DNA of 64,000 nucleotides from Acinetobacter kanungonis (GCF_009939195.1 NZ_JAACKC010000005.1:124001-188000), one strand, 5' to 3'; numbered from the stretch's first letter, positions 8,587 through 17,625 are shown. Numbers and translations: made by a program. Notes: generated by a model from the letters alone, not told the origin.

Positions 8587-9678
8587 TTATTTAGGTAATG
8601 AACCTTCAACCCCTTTTACATAGAAGTTCATTTTTGCAAGGGCTTGGTCATTCATTTGGCTGCCTTTCGCAATCGCTAAACTGCCATCTTGTTTATAGAT
8701 TGGACCTTGGAACGGATGTAATGTGCCCTTGTGAATTGCACTTTGGACATTTAAGGCAGACTGTTTCACTTTTGCTGGTACAGCAGGACCAAAGTTTTCA
8801 ATTTTTACAGCATCTTGACGTACGCCGTACCAAATTGCTGAGGGTTTCCACGTTTTATTGGCTACGCTTTGCATCACAGGCGTATAGATTTTTTCCCAGT
8901 GTAAAACTGAAGCTGCTAAGTGCGCTTTAGGACCAAATTTGGTCATATCCGAATCCCAACCAAAGGCATATACGCCCTTTTGTTGTGCAGCTTGAACCAC
9001 TGCTGGGGAATCTGTGTTTTGCATGAGCACATCGGCTTTTTGTGAAATTAAAGCTAAAGCAGCATCACGTTCTTTGCCTGGGTTAAACCAAGAGTTCACC
9101 CAAATCACTTTGGTTTTGACTTTAGGATTTACACTTTGTGCACCCAGCGTATAGGCATTAATGTTACGTACCACTTCAGGAATCGGGAAAGAAGCGACCA
9201 CACCCAAGGTATTGGTTTTGGTGGTCTGACCAGCAACTACACCCAACATATAGGCACCTTCATAGGTCCGCACATCATATACACCAAGGTTTTTACCTTG
9301 TTTATAGCCTGTAGAGTGCATAAACACAGTATTGGGGAACTGCTTAGCGACTTTTTCCATTTGGTTCATATAACCAAAAGAGGTCGCAAAAATGACTTTA
9401 TTACCCTGCTGAGCCAAATTGCGAATGACGCGTTCAGCATCGGCAGTTTCAGGGACATTTTCAATATACGAAGTCGAGAATTTACCGCCCAAAGCCTTTT
9501 CAGCTTTCATACGACCTTGATCATGCGAATAAGTCCAACCATGGTCGCTGGTCGGACCAATGTAAACAAAAGCTGCTTTATCTGCGGCAAAGCTTTGGCT
9601 GCTAAGCACCAAGCCAATTAGCGCCGATGAAATTAAAGAAAGAACAGTTTTTTTGCCCATTTTATGTTGCTTTGCCAT
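8587..9678 (-). CDS. BMP family ABC transporter substrate-binding protein (nucleoside/purine receptor)
   Basis: The 363-residue exported protein is a BMP-domain (Bmp/Med-like) receptor that binds nucleosides or purines outside the inner membrane. A basic N-terminus and hydrophobic core end at SSQSFA-ADKAAFVY, a clear signal peptidase I site; there is no lipobox cysteine, so it should be soluble in the periplasm. The domain follows with KAAFVYIGPTSDHGWTYSHDQG and a conserved aromatic and acidic pattern (FGWDSDM). An in-frame ATG at 9690 is less likely because GGAG lies inside that extension and is spaced for the ATG at 9678. It heads the importer operon and is preceded by a long AT-rich region. 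Confidence 0.9.
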   Translation of the reverse strand: MAKQHKMGKKTVLSLISSALIGLVLSSQSFAADKAAFVYIGPTSDHGWTYSHDQGRMKAEKALGGKFSTSYIENVPETADAERVIRNLAQQGNKVIFATSFGYMNQMEKVAKQFPNTVFMHSTGYKQGKNLGVYDVRTYEGAYMLGVVAGQTTKTNTLGVVASFPIPEVVRNINAYTLGAQSVNPKVKTKVIWVNSWFNPGKERDAALALISQKADVLMQNTDSPAVVQAAQQKGVYAFGWDSDMTKFGPKAHLAASVLHWEKIYTPVMQSVANKTWKPSAIWYGVRQDAVKIENFGPAVPAKVKQSALNVQSAIHKGTLHPFQGPIYKQDGSLAIAKGSQMNDQALAKMNFYVKGVEGSLPK

Positions 9679-10306
9679 ATGGCACTCCATGAAATCAATT
9701 TAGGTATTCAATGATTAGGCATTGAAATGTGTACACTTCAAAATGCGGTCTCATTATTCTTCATAGGTTAATTAGCAACATCTATTCCATGTTTTTCTAA
9801 AAAAATGACAATAAGCTTATTTTTCTAAATAATTTTTAGAACATGCTGTTCATTATTTTTTTTGTTCAATATAAATCATTATTTTTAAAGCCTAATCATG
9901 AATTAATGTGATTCTTAGATTTATGGCGTCAGATGTATGTGTTTGGATAAACTATTAGATTGATAGTAGCTTGTGCTGCTAATTTTTATAAAATTGACCT
10001 TTAGTTAAACTATAAATATATGAAAGAATTGTAGATATACTGCATTTTAAAGTGATGATTTGCTTAAATCTGGTGCGTAAAAAATGACTATGCCTTGTTT
10101 AGAGTCAAGATATAAAGAGGAATTTTTAATACATTTTGCTCAGATTTTTTATGAGAGTGGAAAAGTTTAAAATTAAATTTATATTTATGGAATTATTATC
10201 AAGGGTTCTAAACTTATTATTACTTGGATGGGTTAAATGGATATTTTTTTATTTAAAATATAAATATTCTTCAATATAAAAATTGAAAATATAAGCGAAG
10301 CACTCA
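9679..10306. promoter_or_regulatory. AT-rich intergenic region upstream of the nucleoside importer
   Basis: This 628-base stretch holds no convincing gene. Visible elements are the 8-base palindrome GTGTACAC at 9729-9736, 51 bases upstream of the receptor start, and a TTCTAAA / TTTAGAA inverted repeat at 9823-9841. Either could be an operator for the importer. I saw no purine-riboswitch core. The side nearest the deaminase gene is very AT-rich with no clear terminator. Confidence 0.45.
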
Positions 10307-10792
10307 TTATCTAGAGTGCCAAAAATCTTGTTGGAGTTTTACGGTTTCTGCTTCCAATTCTACCACTGGACCGATTAATTCAATTTTTTTCTGCCCATGG
10401 GAAAATACATATTCTGCGGAGACACTCATGGTCGGGTTCTCACCATGATTGCCAGTACACGCCAATAATCTTTCTTCAGTCATGGCATAAACCACTCGAC
10501 CAATGTTTGCCCAATAAATGGTTCCTGAGCACATACAACACGGTTCTACCGCAGTATATAACGTACAGTCCGCAAGATATTCAGGCGTGTAATTGCTTGC
10601 TGCAATACGTGCCAAAGTCGATTCGGCATGATTGACCGTATCAATATTACATTGGGTCAGTAAAACAGTTTCGTGATCTGGTGCAACCAGTACAGCACCG
10701 AAAGGATGATGTCCTAAGGACTTCGCTCTTTTGGCGACTTCATTGGAAAGTCTTAAAAAGGATAACATTTGGTTATGGCTAGGCTGTGTCAT
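10307..10792 (-). CDS. Nucleoside/guanine deaminase of the cytidine-deaminase fold
   Basis: The 161-residue protein has the zinc site of the CDA/TadA superfamily: HAE at residues 55-57 and PCCMC at 84-88, giving zinc ligands H55, C85 and C88 and the proton-shuttle E57. Length and the motif TLYTAVEPCCMCSGTIYWANI match GuaD-like guanine deaminases and related nucleobase deaminases rather than tRNA adenosine deaminase TadA. Guanine deaminase would give xanthine, a substrate for the Rieske enzymes encoded nearby. It stands alone between the importer and the LysR gene. Its substrate remains an inference; tRNA editing is unlikely because the TadA-specific C-terminal region is absent. Confidence 0.82.
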   Translation of the reverse strand: MTQPSHNQMLSFLRLSNEVAKRAKSLGHHPFGAVLVAPDHETVLLTQCNIDTVNHAESTLARIAASNYTPEYLADCTLYTAVEPCCMCSGTIYWANIGRVVYAMTEERLLACTGNHGENPTMSVSAEYVFSHGQKKIELIGPVVELEAETVKLQQDFWHSR

Positions 10793-11106
10793 ATATGGCT
10801 CAATGTTTTAGAAACGAATCTCGATACACGACTTGCATGCTGATATTGCGCTTGTAAAATTACTTATCATGTTTGAGGTATTACTGGTAATACCACTGCT
10901 ATGTTTTATGATTAAAGCAATATTGATGCCATACTGGATTTTAAAATTGCAGACTTAAGGCTCACCTTGTTGCATTATTTTGCTCCTGTTTACACCAATC
11001 AATTCATTTAAAATGAAGCAATTGTTTTTGTCATACAGCGTTACTGCACTTTTTTAGCGCTTGCTTACTTCAGTACTAGAGTAATCCCCTTTTACAGAGC
11101 AAATGA
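10793..11106. other. Intergenic region between the LysR gene and the deaminase gene
   Basis: This 314-base stretch has no gene that I can support. It probably carries the deaminase promoter; its most notable element is the short palindrome at 10877-10894, listed separately. Confidence 0.6.
10877..10894. promoter_or_regulatory. Perfect 8-base inverted repeat upstream of the deaminase gene
   Basis: GGTATTAC and GTAATACC are separated by two bases, 85 bases upstream of the deaminase start. It has the form of a dimeric regulator site. The regulator is not known. Confidence 0.45.
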
Positions 11107-12021
11107 TTAAAAATCTGCTTTTATACTTTCCATGTTTTGCATCAAGCTCTGTATCAGGACTTTGGATATTCTAGAAAGTTGGCGGCGTGAACCTGCACAA
11201 AGTGCCAAGGTTAGCGGCTGTACCGCTCGATCTACAATTGGAATGAAAACCAGATCTTGATTTTTCACAGCAGAATAAACATCAAGATAACTCATGATTG
11301 AAATACCCATGTTGCGTTTCAGCATTGAGATCATTAAATGGATATCGTTGGTTGATGTCTCAAAAGCAGGGATAAAACTCTGTTTTTTATAAATTGCCAT
11401 GACCCGTTCATGGATGACGAGTGGTCGATCCGCAATGATATGTCGGTATTCGATGGTGTCTGATAGGTTGAGCTTTTTATTTTTAGCGAGAGGATGTTCT
11501 GGACTCATCACAAAACCGAGTGGAATTTCGATAAAGGATAAGACTTCCAGTTGAGCATTTAAAATCGGATCCAGAATGAGTCCAAAATCAATTTCAGTAT
11601 TGATAATTTTTTCGACAATCTCATCACTGCCATTGGTATGAATATTAAAAGTCAGCCAAGGATAGTCGGTTTGTAATGAGGTCAAAGCATCAATCACAAA
11701 CCCTTCGCTTAACGCTGCAATCAGTCCAAATTCAATCGAACCTCGTTTCAGTCCCTGTATTTCATCAAAACGTACACAGGTCTGTTTAAATTCTTTCTGC
11801 CAACGCAGTAAATCTGCATAAAGCAATTCTCCAGCAAGGGTCAATTTCAGTCCATTGGGTAAACGCTCAAACAGCAAGACGCCAAGCTCTTCTTCTGCCA
11901 GTGCAATTTGTCGATGTACTGCTGAAGCTGAAATAAACAGTTGGTCGGCAGCTTTTCTCAGATTGCCTGATTTAGCCACGACAAGGAAATATTCACTGAA
12001 TCTTGAAAAGGGTACGCTCAT
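11107..12021 (-). CDS. LysR family regulator of the Rieske purine oxygenase genes (HpxR-like)
   Basis: The 304-residue protein has an N-terminal LysR helix-turn-helix (SGNLRKAADQLFISASAVHR, then QIALAEEELGVLLFERLPNG) and a full effector-binding domain. It is transcribed divergently from the first Rieske oxygenase gene with 103 bases between starts. In Klebsiella, HpxR is a LysR regulator next to hpxDE, so a like role here is supported by synteny, not by a specific motif. Inverted repeats in the shared intergenic region are natural binding-site candidates. The effector is unknown, but a purine or its oxidised product is expected. Confidence 0.87.
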   Translation of the reverse strand: MSVPFSRFSEYFLVVAKSGNLRKAADQLFISASAVHRQIALAEEELGVLLFERLPNGLKLTLAGELLYADLLRWQKEFKQTCVRFDEIQGLKRGSIEFGLIAALSEGFVIDALTSLQTDYPWLTFNIHTNGSDEIVEKIINTEIDFGLILDPILNAQLEVLSFIEIPLGFVMSPEHPLAKNKKLNLSDTIEYRHIIADRPLVIHERVMAIYKKQSFIPAFETSTNDIHLMISMLKRNMGISIMSYLDVYSAVKNQDLVFIPIVDRAVQPLTLALCAGSRRQLSRISKVLIQSLMQNMESIKADF

Positions 12022-12078
12022 TTGTGTTCTAAAAAAAAGAATGATGTCTTCAAATCATTGTAATAGACAGAACACAAA
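12021..12078. promoter_or_regulatory. Divergent promoter region with two nested inverted repeats
   Basis: TTTGTGTTCT at 12021-12030 and AGAACACAAA at 12069-12078 form a perfect 10-base inverted repeat 38 bases apart. Inside it, AATGAT at 12040-12045 and ATCATT at 12054-12059 form a second dyad. The arms sit between the LysR start (12021) and the oxygenase start (12125), so they are likely LysR operator sites for both directions. The first arm touches the LysR start codon. Confidence 0.6.
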
Positions 12079-12124
12079 AAGCAAATCAAAGTAAAGACAA
12101 AGATAGATTATGACTTGAAACAAC

Positions 12125-13165
12125 ATGAATGCTCCTATTTCAACCTTAAATTTACATTTCCCTGAACATTGTTCTTTTACAGCACAAGACTGGATGTTAC
12201 TGGCAAAGTATTGGTATCCCGTTGCGCGTGTAGAGGATATTCAGGCTGCGCCTGTCAAAGCTACATTGTTGGATGAGCCTTTGGTGATTTATCGGGTAGA
12301 TAACCAAATTGTGGTTGCGAAAGATGTTTGCCCACATCGTGGGGTGCCACTTTCTCTAGGGCGACATGATGGTGAAGGTGTTGTGTGTCCATATCATGGC
12401 TTACGTTTTGGTGCTCATGGTCACTGCAATCGCATTCCTTCCAGTCCAAATCAAGCAATTCCAGCCAAGTTAAATCTTTTTACTTATCCTTCAGAAGTTC
12501 GTTATGGCTTGGTCTGGACGTGTTTAGCACCAGAACATGAAACGATTCCGCACATGCCACTTTGGGATGAAACAGATGTACAGCAAGTCGTATGTCCACC
12601 TGTCGATATTCACGCTTTTGCAGGTCGTCAGGTGGAAGGATTTATTGATGTCGCGCATTTTGCATGGGTACATACAGGAACTTTTGCAGACCCGAACAAT
12701 CAACTGGTTCCAGACTATGCAACGCAAGAAACCGATTATGGATTTACAGCAGATTATTGGAGCACGGTTGGTGACTATCCAGCCAGTGATGACTTTAAAA
12801 AGGAGCCAGATTTTAAAATTCTACGTCACTTTGAAGTGCATGTGCCCTTTACTGCAACCTTAAGTATTCACCTGCGTAATGGTGCAAAAATGGTGATTAT
12901 GAATGCTGCTTCACCCGTTTCAGCCAAAGAAACCCGTCTGTTTGCACCGATTGTGAAAAACTTCGATTTGAATGACAAGGTCGAAGACATTATTGAATAC
13001 AACTTAAAAATTTTTGAAGAAGACCGTTTGATGGTGGAAACACAAAAGCCTGAACGACTGCCCTTAGATTTGACAATTGAAGCGCATATTCCAGCCGATC
13101 GGAGTTCCATCATGCTGCGTCGTAGTTTGAAAAAAGCAGGTTTTGGTGAGTTTTTCTTGGTTTAA
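12125..13165 (+). CDS. Rieske non-haem iron oxygenase, alpha subunit 1 (HpxD-like)
   Basis: The 346-residue protein is a Rieske-type mononuclear iron oxygenase. The [2Fe-2S] ligands are C69, H71, C88 and H91 (CPHRG and CPYHG). The catalytic iron ligands are H178 and H183, with bridging D175, in EGFIDVAHFAWVH. The C-terminal EEDRLMVETQKPERLPLD region matches the NdmA/HpxD-like branch that acts on purines. Klebsiella HpxD with reductase HpxE oxidises hypoxanthine, and Pseudomonas NdmA/NdmB demethylate methylxanthines. Here the nearby deaminases, importer, LysR and reductase favour hypoxanthine or xanthine hydroxylation. The exact ring position and substrate are not proven. Confidence 0.85.
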   Translation: MNAPISTLNLHFPEHCSFTAQDWMLLAKYWYPVARVEDIQAAPVKATLLDEPLVIYRVDNQIVVAKDVCPHRGVPLSLGRHDGEGVVCPYHGLRFGAHGHCNRIPSSPNQAIPAKLNLFTYPSEVRYGLVWTCLAPEHETIPHMPLWDETDVQQVVCPPVDIHAFAGRQVEGFIDVAHFAWVHTGTFADPNNQLVPDYATQETDYGFTADYWSTVGDYPASDDFKKEPDFKILRHFEVHVPFTATLSIHLRNGAKMVIMNAASPVSAKETRLFAPIVKNFDLNDKVEDIIEYNLKIFEEDRLMVETQKPERLPLDLTIEAHIPADRSSIMLRRSLKKAGFGEFFLV

Positions 13166-13229
13166 AACCCATCTGTTTTTCAGCCAGTGAATGTGAATCA
13201 ACAATAATTGAAGTATATGGAACAATGAT

Positions 13230-14201
13230 ATGAAACAACTTTCTGTGGTCGTCGATGGTCTTTCACGGCAAGGAAAAAACAATCTTGCCGTGACCCTTGT
13301 TCCTGCGGGTCAAGAAACGCTTCCCGCTTGGCAAGCAGGTGATCATATTGATCTGTTCTTACCAAATCAGTTGATCCGTCAATATTCTTTAACGGGTTGC
13401 CCCAATGAGCAAAATGAATATCTCATTTGTGTAAAGAAGGAACAACAGTCCAGAGGTGGTTCACGTTATGTACATGAACAATTAAGAGTTGGGCAAACCC
13501 TGAATATTTCATTGCCACGGAATGCCTTTCCCTTGGTTGCCGCACAGCGTTATATCCTTTTGGCTGCTGGCATTGGTATTACGCCTTTGTTGGCTTTTGC
13601 AGAACAGTTAGACGCGCAGCAAACGCCTTTCGAGCTTTTTTACTATGTAAAAGATTTAGAAGATGTCGCGTTTAAAAAACGTTGGCAGAAAGGTTTCAAA
13701 CATGGACGATGCCATCTTTTATTCAGTAATCGTGAGCAAAGTGTTCGTCATGGTCTACCTGAAATATGTCACCAAGCGAATCCCCATACACAACTGTATT
13801 TATGTGGTCCAGAAGCCTTCATGCAACATTGTCAGCTGCAAGCCATGCAATTGGGCTGGTCAGCAGATCAGATACAACAGGAAGCTTTTGCTCCAAGCCA
13901 ATCTAAATCTCTAGAGACAAATCCAGCATCGGCAGAGTTCAGGGTCATTCTTCGATCGACTGGACAAAGTTTTGAGGTCCCCGCGAACAAGAGCATTGCA
14001 CAAACTTTGATAGAGCAAAATATTGCTGTACCCGTTTCCTGTGAAATGGGCATGTGTGGCGCTTGCTTAACACGTGTTTATCATGGGGAAGTTGATCATC
14101 AGGATACCGTACAAACCGAAAATGAAAAAAATGCCGCCGAGCAATATGTCGCTTTGTGTTGTTCGCGAGCCAAATCTGCCGTTTTAGAAATTGCATTGTA
14201 A
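13230..14201 (+). CDS. Oxygenase reductase with FNR and plant-type [2Fe-2S] domains (HpxE/VanB-like)
   Basis: The 323-residue protein passes electrons from NAD(P)H to the Rieske partners. Domain order is flavin-binding (RQYSLTG near residue 47), nucleotide-binding (AAGIGITPLL and YLCGPEAFM) and a C-terminal plant-type ferredoxin with CEMGMCGAC and a distal Cys in ALCCSRA. This is the phthalate/vanillate reductase layout of VanB and HpxE. It lies between two Rieske oxygenase genes, 64 bases after one and 43 before the other, with no second reductase present, so a single reductase probably serves both oxygenases. No signal peptide is seen. Confidence 0.9.
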   Translation: MKQLSVVVDGLSRQGKNNLAVTLVPAGQETLPAWQAGDHIDLFLPNQLIRQYSLTGCPNEQNEYLICVKKEQQSRGGSRYVHEQLRVGQTLNISLPRNAFPLVAAQRYILLAAGIGITPLLAFAEQLDAQQTPFELFYYVKDLEDVAFKKRWQKGFKHGRCHLLFSNREQSVRHGLPEICHQANPHTQLYLCGPEAFMQHCQLQAMQLGWSADQIQQEAFAPSQSKSLETNPASAEFRVILRSTGQSFEVPANKSIAQTLIEQNIAVPVSCEMGMCGACLTRVYHGEVDHQDTVQTENEKNAAEQYVALCCSRAKSAVLEIAL

Positions 14202-14244
14202 TTACATTGAAATTCAAATTTAAGAACTTTTAGGAAAAATCAGC

Positions 14245-15300
14245 ATGAATGCCATCCCCGTGATCAATTTAGTTAATAAACCATGTTTCAGTCAGTTTGA
14301 AGATCAGGATTGGGACATTCTTTCACAGCATTGGTATCCGATTGCACGGATTCAAGACGTCTCGCAGCAACCGCAGCAAGTGACCTTACTTGACATTAAA
14401 ATGGCATTGTACAAAACCGAATCTGGTCAAATTCATCTGGTTCGTGATATTTGCCCGCATCGTGGTGTGCCATTAACCAAAGGTTGGGTTGAGGGTGAAG
14501 AGATTATTTGTCCTTATCATGGCTTGCGCTATAACGCGGAAGGTAAATGTAGCAAGATTCCTGCGCAACCCGAATTAACCAGAATTTCTGATCGCTTTAG
14601 TCTGACCAAATTCCCCGTGGTGGAAAAATATGGCTTAATCTGGACCAGCATTCAAAACCGCGACCCGAATACAGCCAACTTTCCGGTACTGGATACGTGG
14701 GATACCGCAGAACATCAGTCTATTTTGCCACCTTATGTCGACATTAATGGTTCTAGTGGTCGTCAACTGGAAGGCTTTATTGATGTTGCACATTTTGCAT
14801 GGGTACATCATGAGGCATTTGCCAGTCGTGAAAACCCTGTCGTGCCTAAATACAGCACAGTAAAAACCGATTATGGTTTACAAACTGAATATATCAGTGA
14901 TGTCAGCAATTATCCGCATGGGCTACAACATTTGGCGCCAGAAGGATTTTTATGGAAACGTGTTTTTGATATCTATCCACCATTCTCAGCTATTTTGAGC
15001 ATTGAGTTTCCAAACCAAGGTCTACTGAAAATTTTAAATGCCTGCTGTCCTGTATCCCATAATAAAACCCGACTGTTTGTGCCCTTAACGCGTAACTTCG
15101 ATACCACAGGCGATTTACAAGAGGTCTATGATTTTAATGCACAAATTTTTGCAGAAGATCAGGACATGGTGGAATCCCAAAAGCCTGAAGAGCTGCCGTT
15201 GGATTTAACTATGGAAGCCCATTTTGAAGCAGACCGTTCTTCTACCATGTATCGTCGAATTTTGGCAGATTGGGGCTTAAGTAAACGATATACAGTCTAA
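14245..15300 (+). CDS. Rieske non-haem iron oxygenase, alpha subunit 2 (HpxD paralogue)
   Basis: The 351-residue protein is a paralogue of the oxygenase at 12125. Its Rieske ligands are C70, H72, C89 and H92; the iron site is D180, H183 and H188 in EGFIDVAHFAWVHHEAF. The most obvious difference from the first copy is around the iron site (HHEAFASRENP here, HTGTFADPNNQ there), which would change the pocket, and the mid-region loop (HGLQHLAPEGFLWKRVFD) is distinct. A two-step oxidation, hypoxanthine to xanthine to urate, split between the two oxygenases is a reasonable inference. A long hairpin follows the gene. Confidence 0.85.
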   Translation: MNAIPVINLVNKPCFSQFEDQDWDILSQHWYPIARIQDVSQQPQQVTLLDIKMALYKTESGQIHLVRDICPHRGVPLTKGWVEGEEIICPYHGLRYNAEGKCSKIPAQPELTRISDRFSLTKFPVVEKYGLIWTSIQNRDPNTANFPVLDTWDTAEHQSILPPYVDINGSSGRQLEGFIDVAHFAWVHHEAFASRENPVVPKYSTVKTDYGLQTEYISDVSNYPHGLQHLAPEGFLWKRVFDIYPPFSAILSIEFPNQGLLKILNACCPVSHNKTRLFVPLTRNFDTTGDLQEVYDFNAQIFAEDQDMVESQKPEELPLDLTMEAHFEADRSSTMYRRILADWGLSKRYTV

Positions 15301-15315
15301 TAGTTTTGTTGGGTT

Positions 15316-15352
15316 GATCTAAAATGTAATCCAGTCGATTGCATTTTAGATC
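15316..15352 (+). terminator. Long hairpin after the second Rieske oxygenase gene
   Basis: A 16-base stem with a single G-U pair (arms 15316-15331 and 15337-15352, GATCTAAAATG / CATTTTAGATC at the base) closes a five-base loop and is followed by a short TTTAG. It starts 15 bases past the stop codon. Confidence 0.65.
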
Positions 15353-15511
15353 TTTAGTGCTGAAATATTGATCGGATCTTGGACATTCTTTGTGTTTAAG
15401 CTGACTCATAAAGAATACTTTTGAGAAAAATATTTAAAAAATATAAAAGATAACTCCAGAGTAAATCAGCTGAGAATTAGAAACTGAAAAGAAGAATAGA
15501 AGGGTTTTTCG

Positions 15512-15748
15512 CTATAGAACTAATTCAATCGCTTTAATTGAAATATCTGTAATCAGCGCTGAGTCTTTGTAGTGTGCTTCGAGTAATACCACCAGCTCTT
15601 TCGCCCGTTGTTCCGTGTAATAACAATCCCCTGCACTGAGCTGCTCTAACCATTCTGGTAGAGAACCCAATATCGTCCGCTTACCATGACGTGTGCCATA
15701 GTACACATCTACGCCAGACTTTTTGGCTATGATGAGAAATTGTGACAT
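15512..15748 (-). CDS. Small hypothetical protein
   Basis: The 78-residue reading frame is preceded by AGGA seven bases before its ATG, and its composition is that of a real soluble protein with a hydrophobic start (MSQFLIIAKKSG) and two amphipathic stretches. I do not recognise the family. It is transcribed away from the DAACS symporter region and stands alone. It has no signal peptide or membrane segment. It may be a lineage-restricted Acinetobacter protein. Confidence 0.6.
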   Translation of the reverse strand: MSQFLIIAKKSGVDVYYGTRHGKRTILGSLPEWLEQLSAGDCYYTEQRAKELVVLLEAHYKDSALITDISIKAIELVL

Positions 15749-16161
15749 AAGGAATATCCTAAGTCATGGACTAAAATTTTACTGTTCGGTTGAAATTACA
15801 TTAGACATTAAGTTGACTGAACATGACATCACCATTCCTTGTGATATTTATCAAGATAACTCTCACTCTGCGATTATTATGTGATCAACTTAACTATCCC
15901 AATTTACCAATTCTACATGCAAAAAAGAAGCCTATATTGTATGAATAATAGCAATTTTTGCGATTGAGCCTTCAATATGATGGGTGTGCTATTTTTATCT
16001 ATAATTTAATATAATTCAATAGATTATATTTTTTATTCGAATTACATCTGGAACAGCATCCAGCAGTCATATAAATAAACCCCCAGCCGATAGCTAGAGT
16101 CATTTCAAAGTTATAAGCCTATGTTAAAATTAGAGTAAATCTACTTTAGATAGGTCATGCC
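15749..16161. other. AT-rich intergenic region
   Basis: This stretch of about 410 bases contains the promoters of the two flanking small genes but no other gene, RNA or repeat that I can support. Confidence 0.6.
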
Positions 16162-16239
16162 ATGGAAACAATAATAATTACTGTGATCTTGCTGATCATT
16201 CTGGTGTTACTGGTGTTTTTTTATAACAAGAAGAAATAA
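16162..16239 (+). CDS. Single-helix small membrane protein (25 residues)
   Basis: A short frame from ATG to TAA encodes METIIITVILLIILVLLVFF followed by YNKKK. It is almost entirely one hydrophobic helix ending in a basic cytoplasmic anchor, the typical form of bacterial membrane microproteins. TAGG lies eight bases before the ATG, and a strong bidirectional terminator follows at 16276. Nothing in the sequence shows a function; a regulatory partner of a transporter or a toxin-like peptide are both possible. It is short, so it would be missed by most gene callers. Confidence 0.55.
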   Translation: METIIITVILLIILVLLVFFYNKKK

Positions 16240-16275
16240 TGAGCCTTGTTGTGTTTTATTCAAGAAAGCAAAAAT

Positions 16276-16304
16276 AAAAAAACACCGCTTTCACGGTGTT
16301 TTTT
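16276..16304. terminator. Bidirectional Rho-independent terminator
   Basis: ACACCG / CGGTGT with flanking A- and T-runs (AAAAAA and TTTTTT) serves both the microprotein gene on the plus strand and the DAACS symporter on the minus strand. Confidence 0.85.
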
Positions 16305-16323
16305 AATTGAAATTCAGCTTGGA

Positions 16324-17625
16324 TCAATTACGATACGTGGTCTGGTCATTTGGAATTAATGGTTGAACCAAAGCGGATTCAGCTTCTTCAGCCTCAACTT
16401 TATGACCTTCAGTTTTTGCAACGACAGCCGTTGCGATACTGTTACCAATAATATTGGTTGCTGTGCGTCCCATATCTAAGAAATGGTCAACTGCAAGAAT
16501 CAACAGAATACCTGCTTCTGGTAATTTGAACATTGCCAATGTTGCCGCAATCACTACCAATGATGCACGTGATACCCCTGCAATACCTTTACTAGTAATC
16601 ATCAAGGTCAATAACATCAAGATTTGTTGAGAAACGCTCAGTTCAATGTTATAGGCCTGTGCAATGAACAGCACTGCAAATGACATGTAAATCATTGAAC
16701 CGTCTAAGTTAAATGAATAACCGAGAGGTAACACAAAGCTGGTAATGCGTTTAGGTACACCAAACTTTTCTAAGGCTGCCATTAACTTTGGATACGCAGA
16801 TTCACTACTTGCAGTGGCAAAGCCTAAAGCGACAGGTTCACGTACAGTTTTAAGTAAACGGAAGACATCCTTTTTAAGAAAGATATAACCGACACTGATA
16901 ATAATGACCCAAAGAATGATCAAGCTTGCATAAAACTCGCCAATAAAAACACTATAGTCGAGAATGATTTGTGGGCCTTTTACGGTAATTGCCGATGCAA
17001 TTGCAGCAAATACAGCAATTGGTGAAAATGTCATGACATAGTCCGTAATACGGAACATGATACGACACAATTCATCAATAATTTTAGCAATAACAGTGCC
17101 TTCATCTTGCTGATGATGAACATATGCTAATGCAGAACCAAAGAAGATCGAGAAAATAAGAATCTGTAAGATTTCATTATTCGCCATCGCTTCAGCAAAG
17201 CTTTTTGGGAAGATATGCGTAATAAAGGTTTGTATGCTGAGATTAGCCGCACTTACGCCTACATCTACAGGTGCTGTAGGAATTGGGAGATTCATTCCTA
17301 CGCCTGGTTGGAAGAAATTGGCCATACCCATACCCAATAATAATGAGATGAGAGAAGCACCAATAAACCAACTCATAGCCTTGAGTGTGATTGAACCTAA
17401 AGATGATGATTTGCCCATGGAAATCAGACCAGAAACGATGGTCGCGAATACCAATGGCGCAATAATCATTTTAATTAATCTTAAGAATATATCTGTAAGA
17501 ATCTTGAAATATGACGCGATATTTTCAGCTTGAGTAGGACTCAAATTACTATGAAAAAGCCAACCAATTAATATTCCAGACACCATGGCGACGAGAATAA
17601 ATTTTAATAGTTTTTTCTGATCCAT
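16324..17625 (-). CDS. DAACS family dicarboxylate/amino-acid:cation symporter (DctA/GltP-like)
   Basis: The 433-residue inner-membrane protein is a member of the dicarboxylate/amino-acid:cation symporter family. The re-entrant hairpin sequences are seen as FATASSESAYPKLM and GYSFNLDGSMIYMSF; the latter resembles DctA more than glutamate carriers. It should import C4-dicarboxylates or aspartate/glutamate with protons or sodium. It is divergent from a periplasmic asparaginase gene, so uptake of the aspartate or glutamate released by that enzyme is the natural role. An ATGC-N7-GCAT site in the shared upstream region suggests AalR-type control. Confidence 0.88.
   Translation of the reverse strand: MDQKKLLKFILVAMVSGILIGWLFHSNLSPTQAENIASYFKILTDIFLRLIKMIIAPLVFATIVSGLISMGKSSSLGSITLKAMSWFIGASLISLLLGMGMANFFQPGVGMNLPIPTAPVDVGVSAANLSIQTFITHIFPKSFAEAMANNEILQILIFSIFFGSALAYVHHQQDEGTVIAKIIDELCRIMFRITDYVMTFSPIAVFAAIASAITVKGPQIILDYSVFIGEFYASLIILWVIIISVGYIFLKKDVFRLLKTVREPVALGFATASSESAYPKLMAALEKFGVPKRITSFVLPLGYSFNLDGSMIYMSFAVLFIAQAYNIELSVSQQILMLLTLMITSKGIAGVSRASLVVIAATLAMFKLPEAGILLILAVDHFLDMGRTATNIIGNSIATAVVAKTEGHKVEAEEAESALVQPLIPNDQTTYRN

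Noticed and set aside
9679..10306. Possible purine riboswitch upstream of the nucleoside importer
   Set aside because: No conserved purine-aptamer core was found; the region is mainly AT-rich with short dyads only.
12537..12863. A 108-codon frame inside the first Rieske gene in another plus frame
   Set aside because: Overlaps a strongly conserved gene fully and shows random composition.
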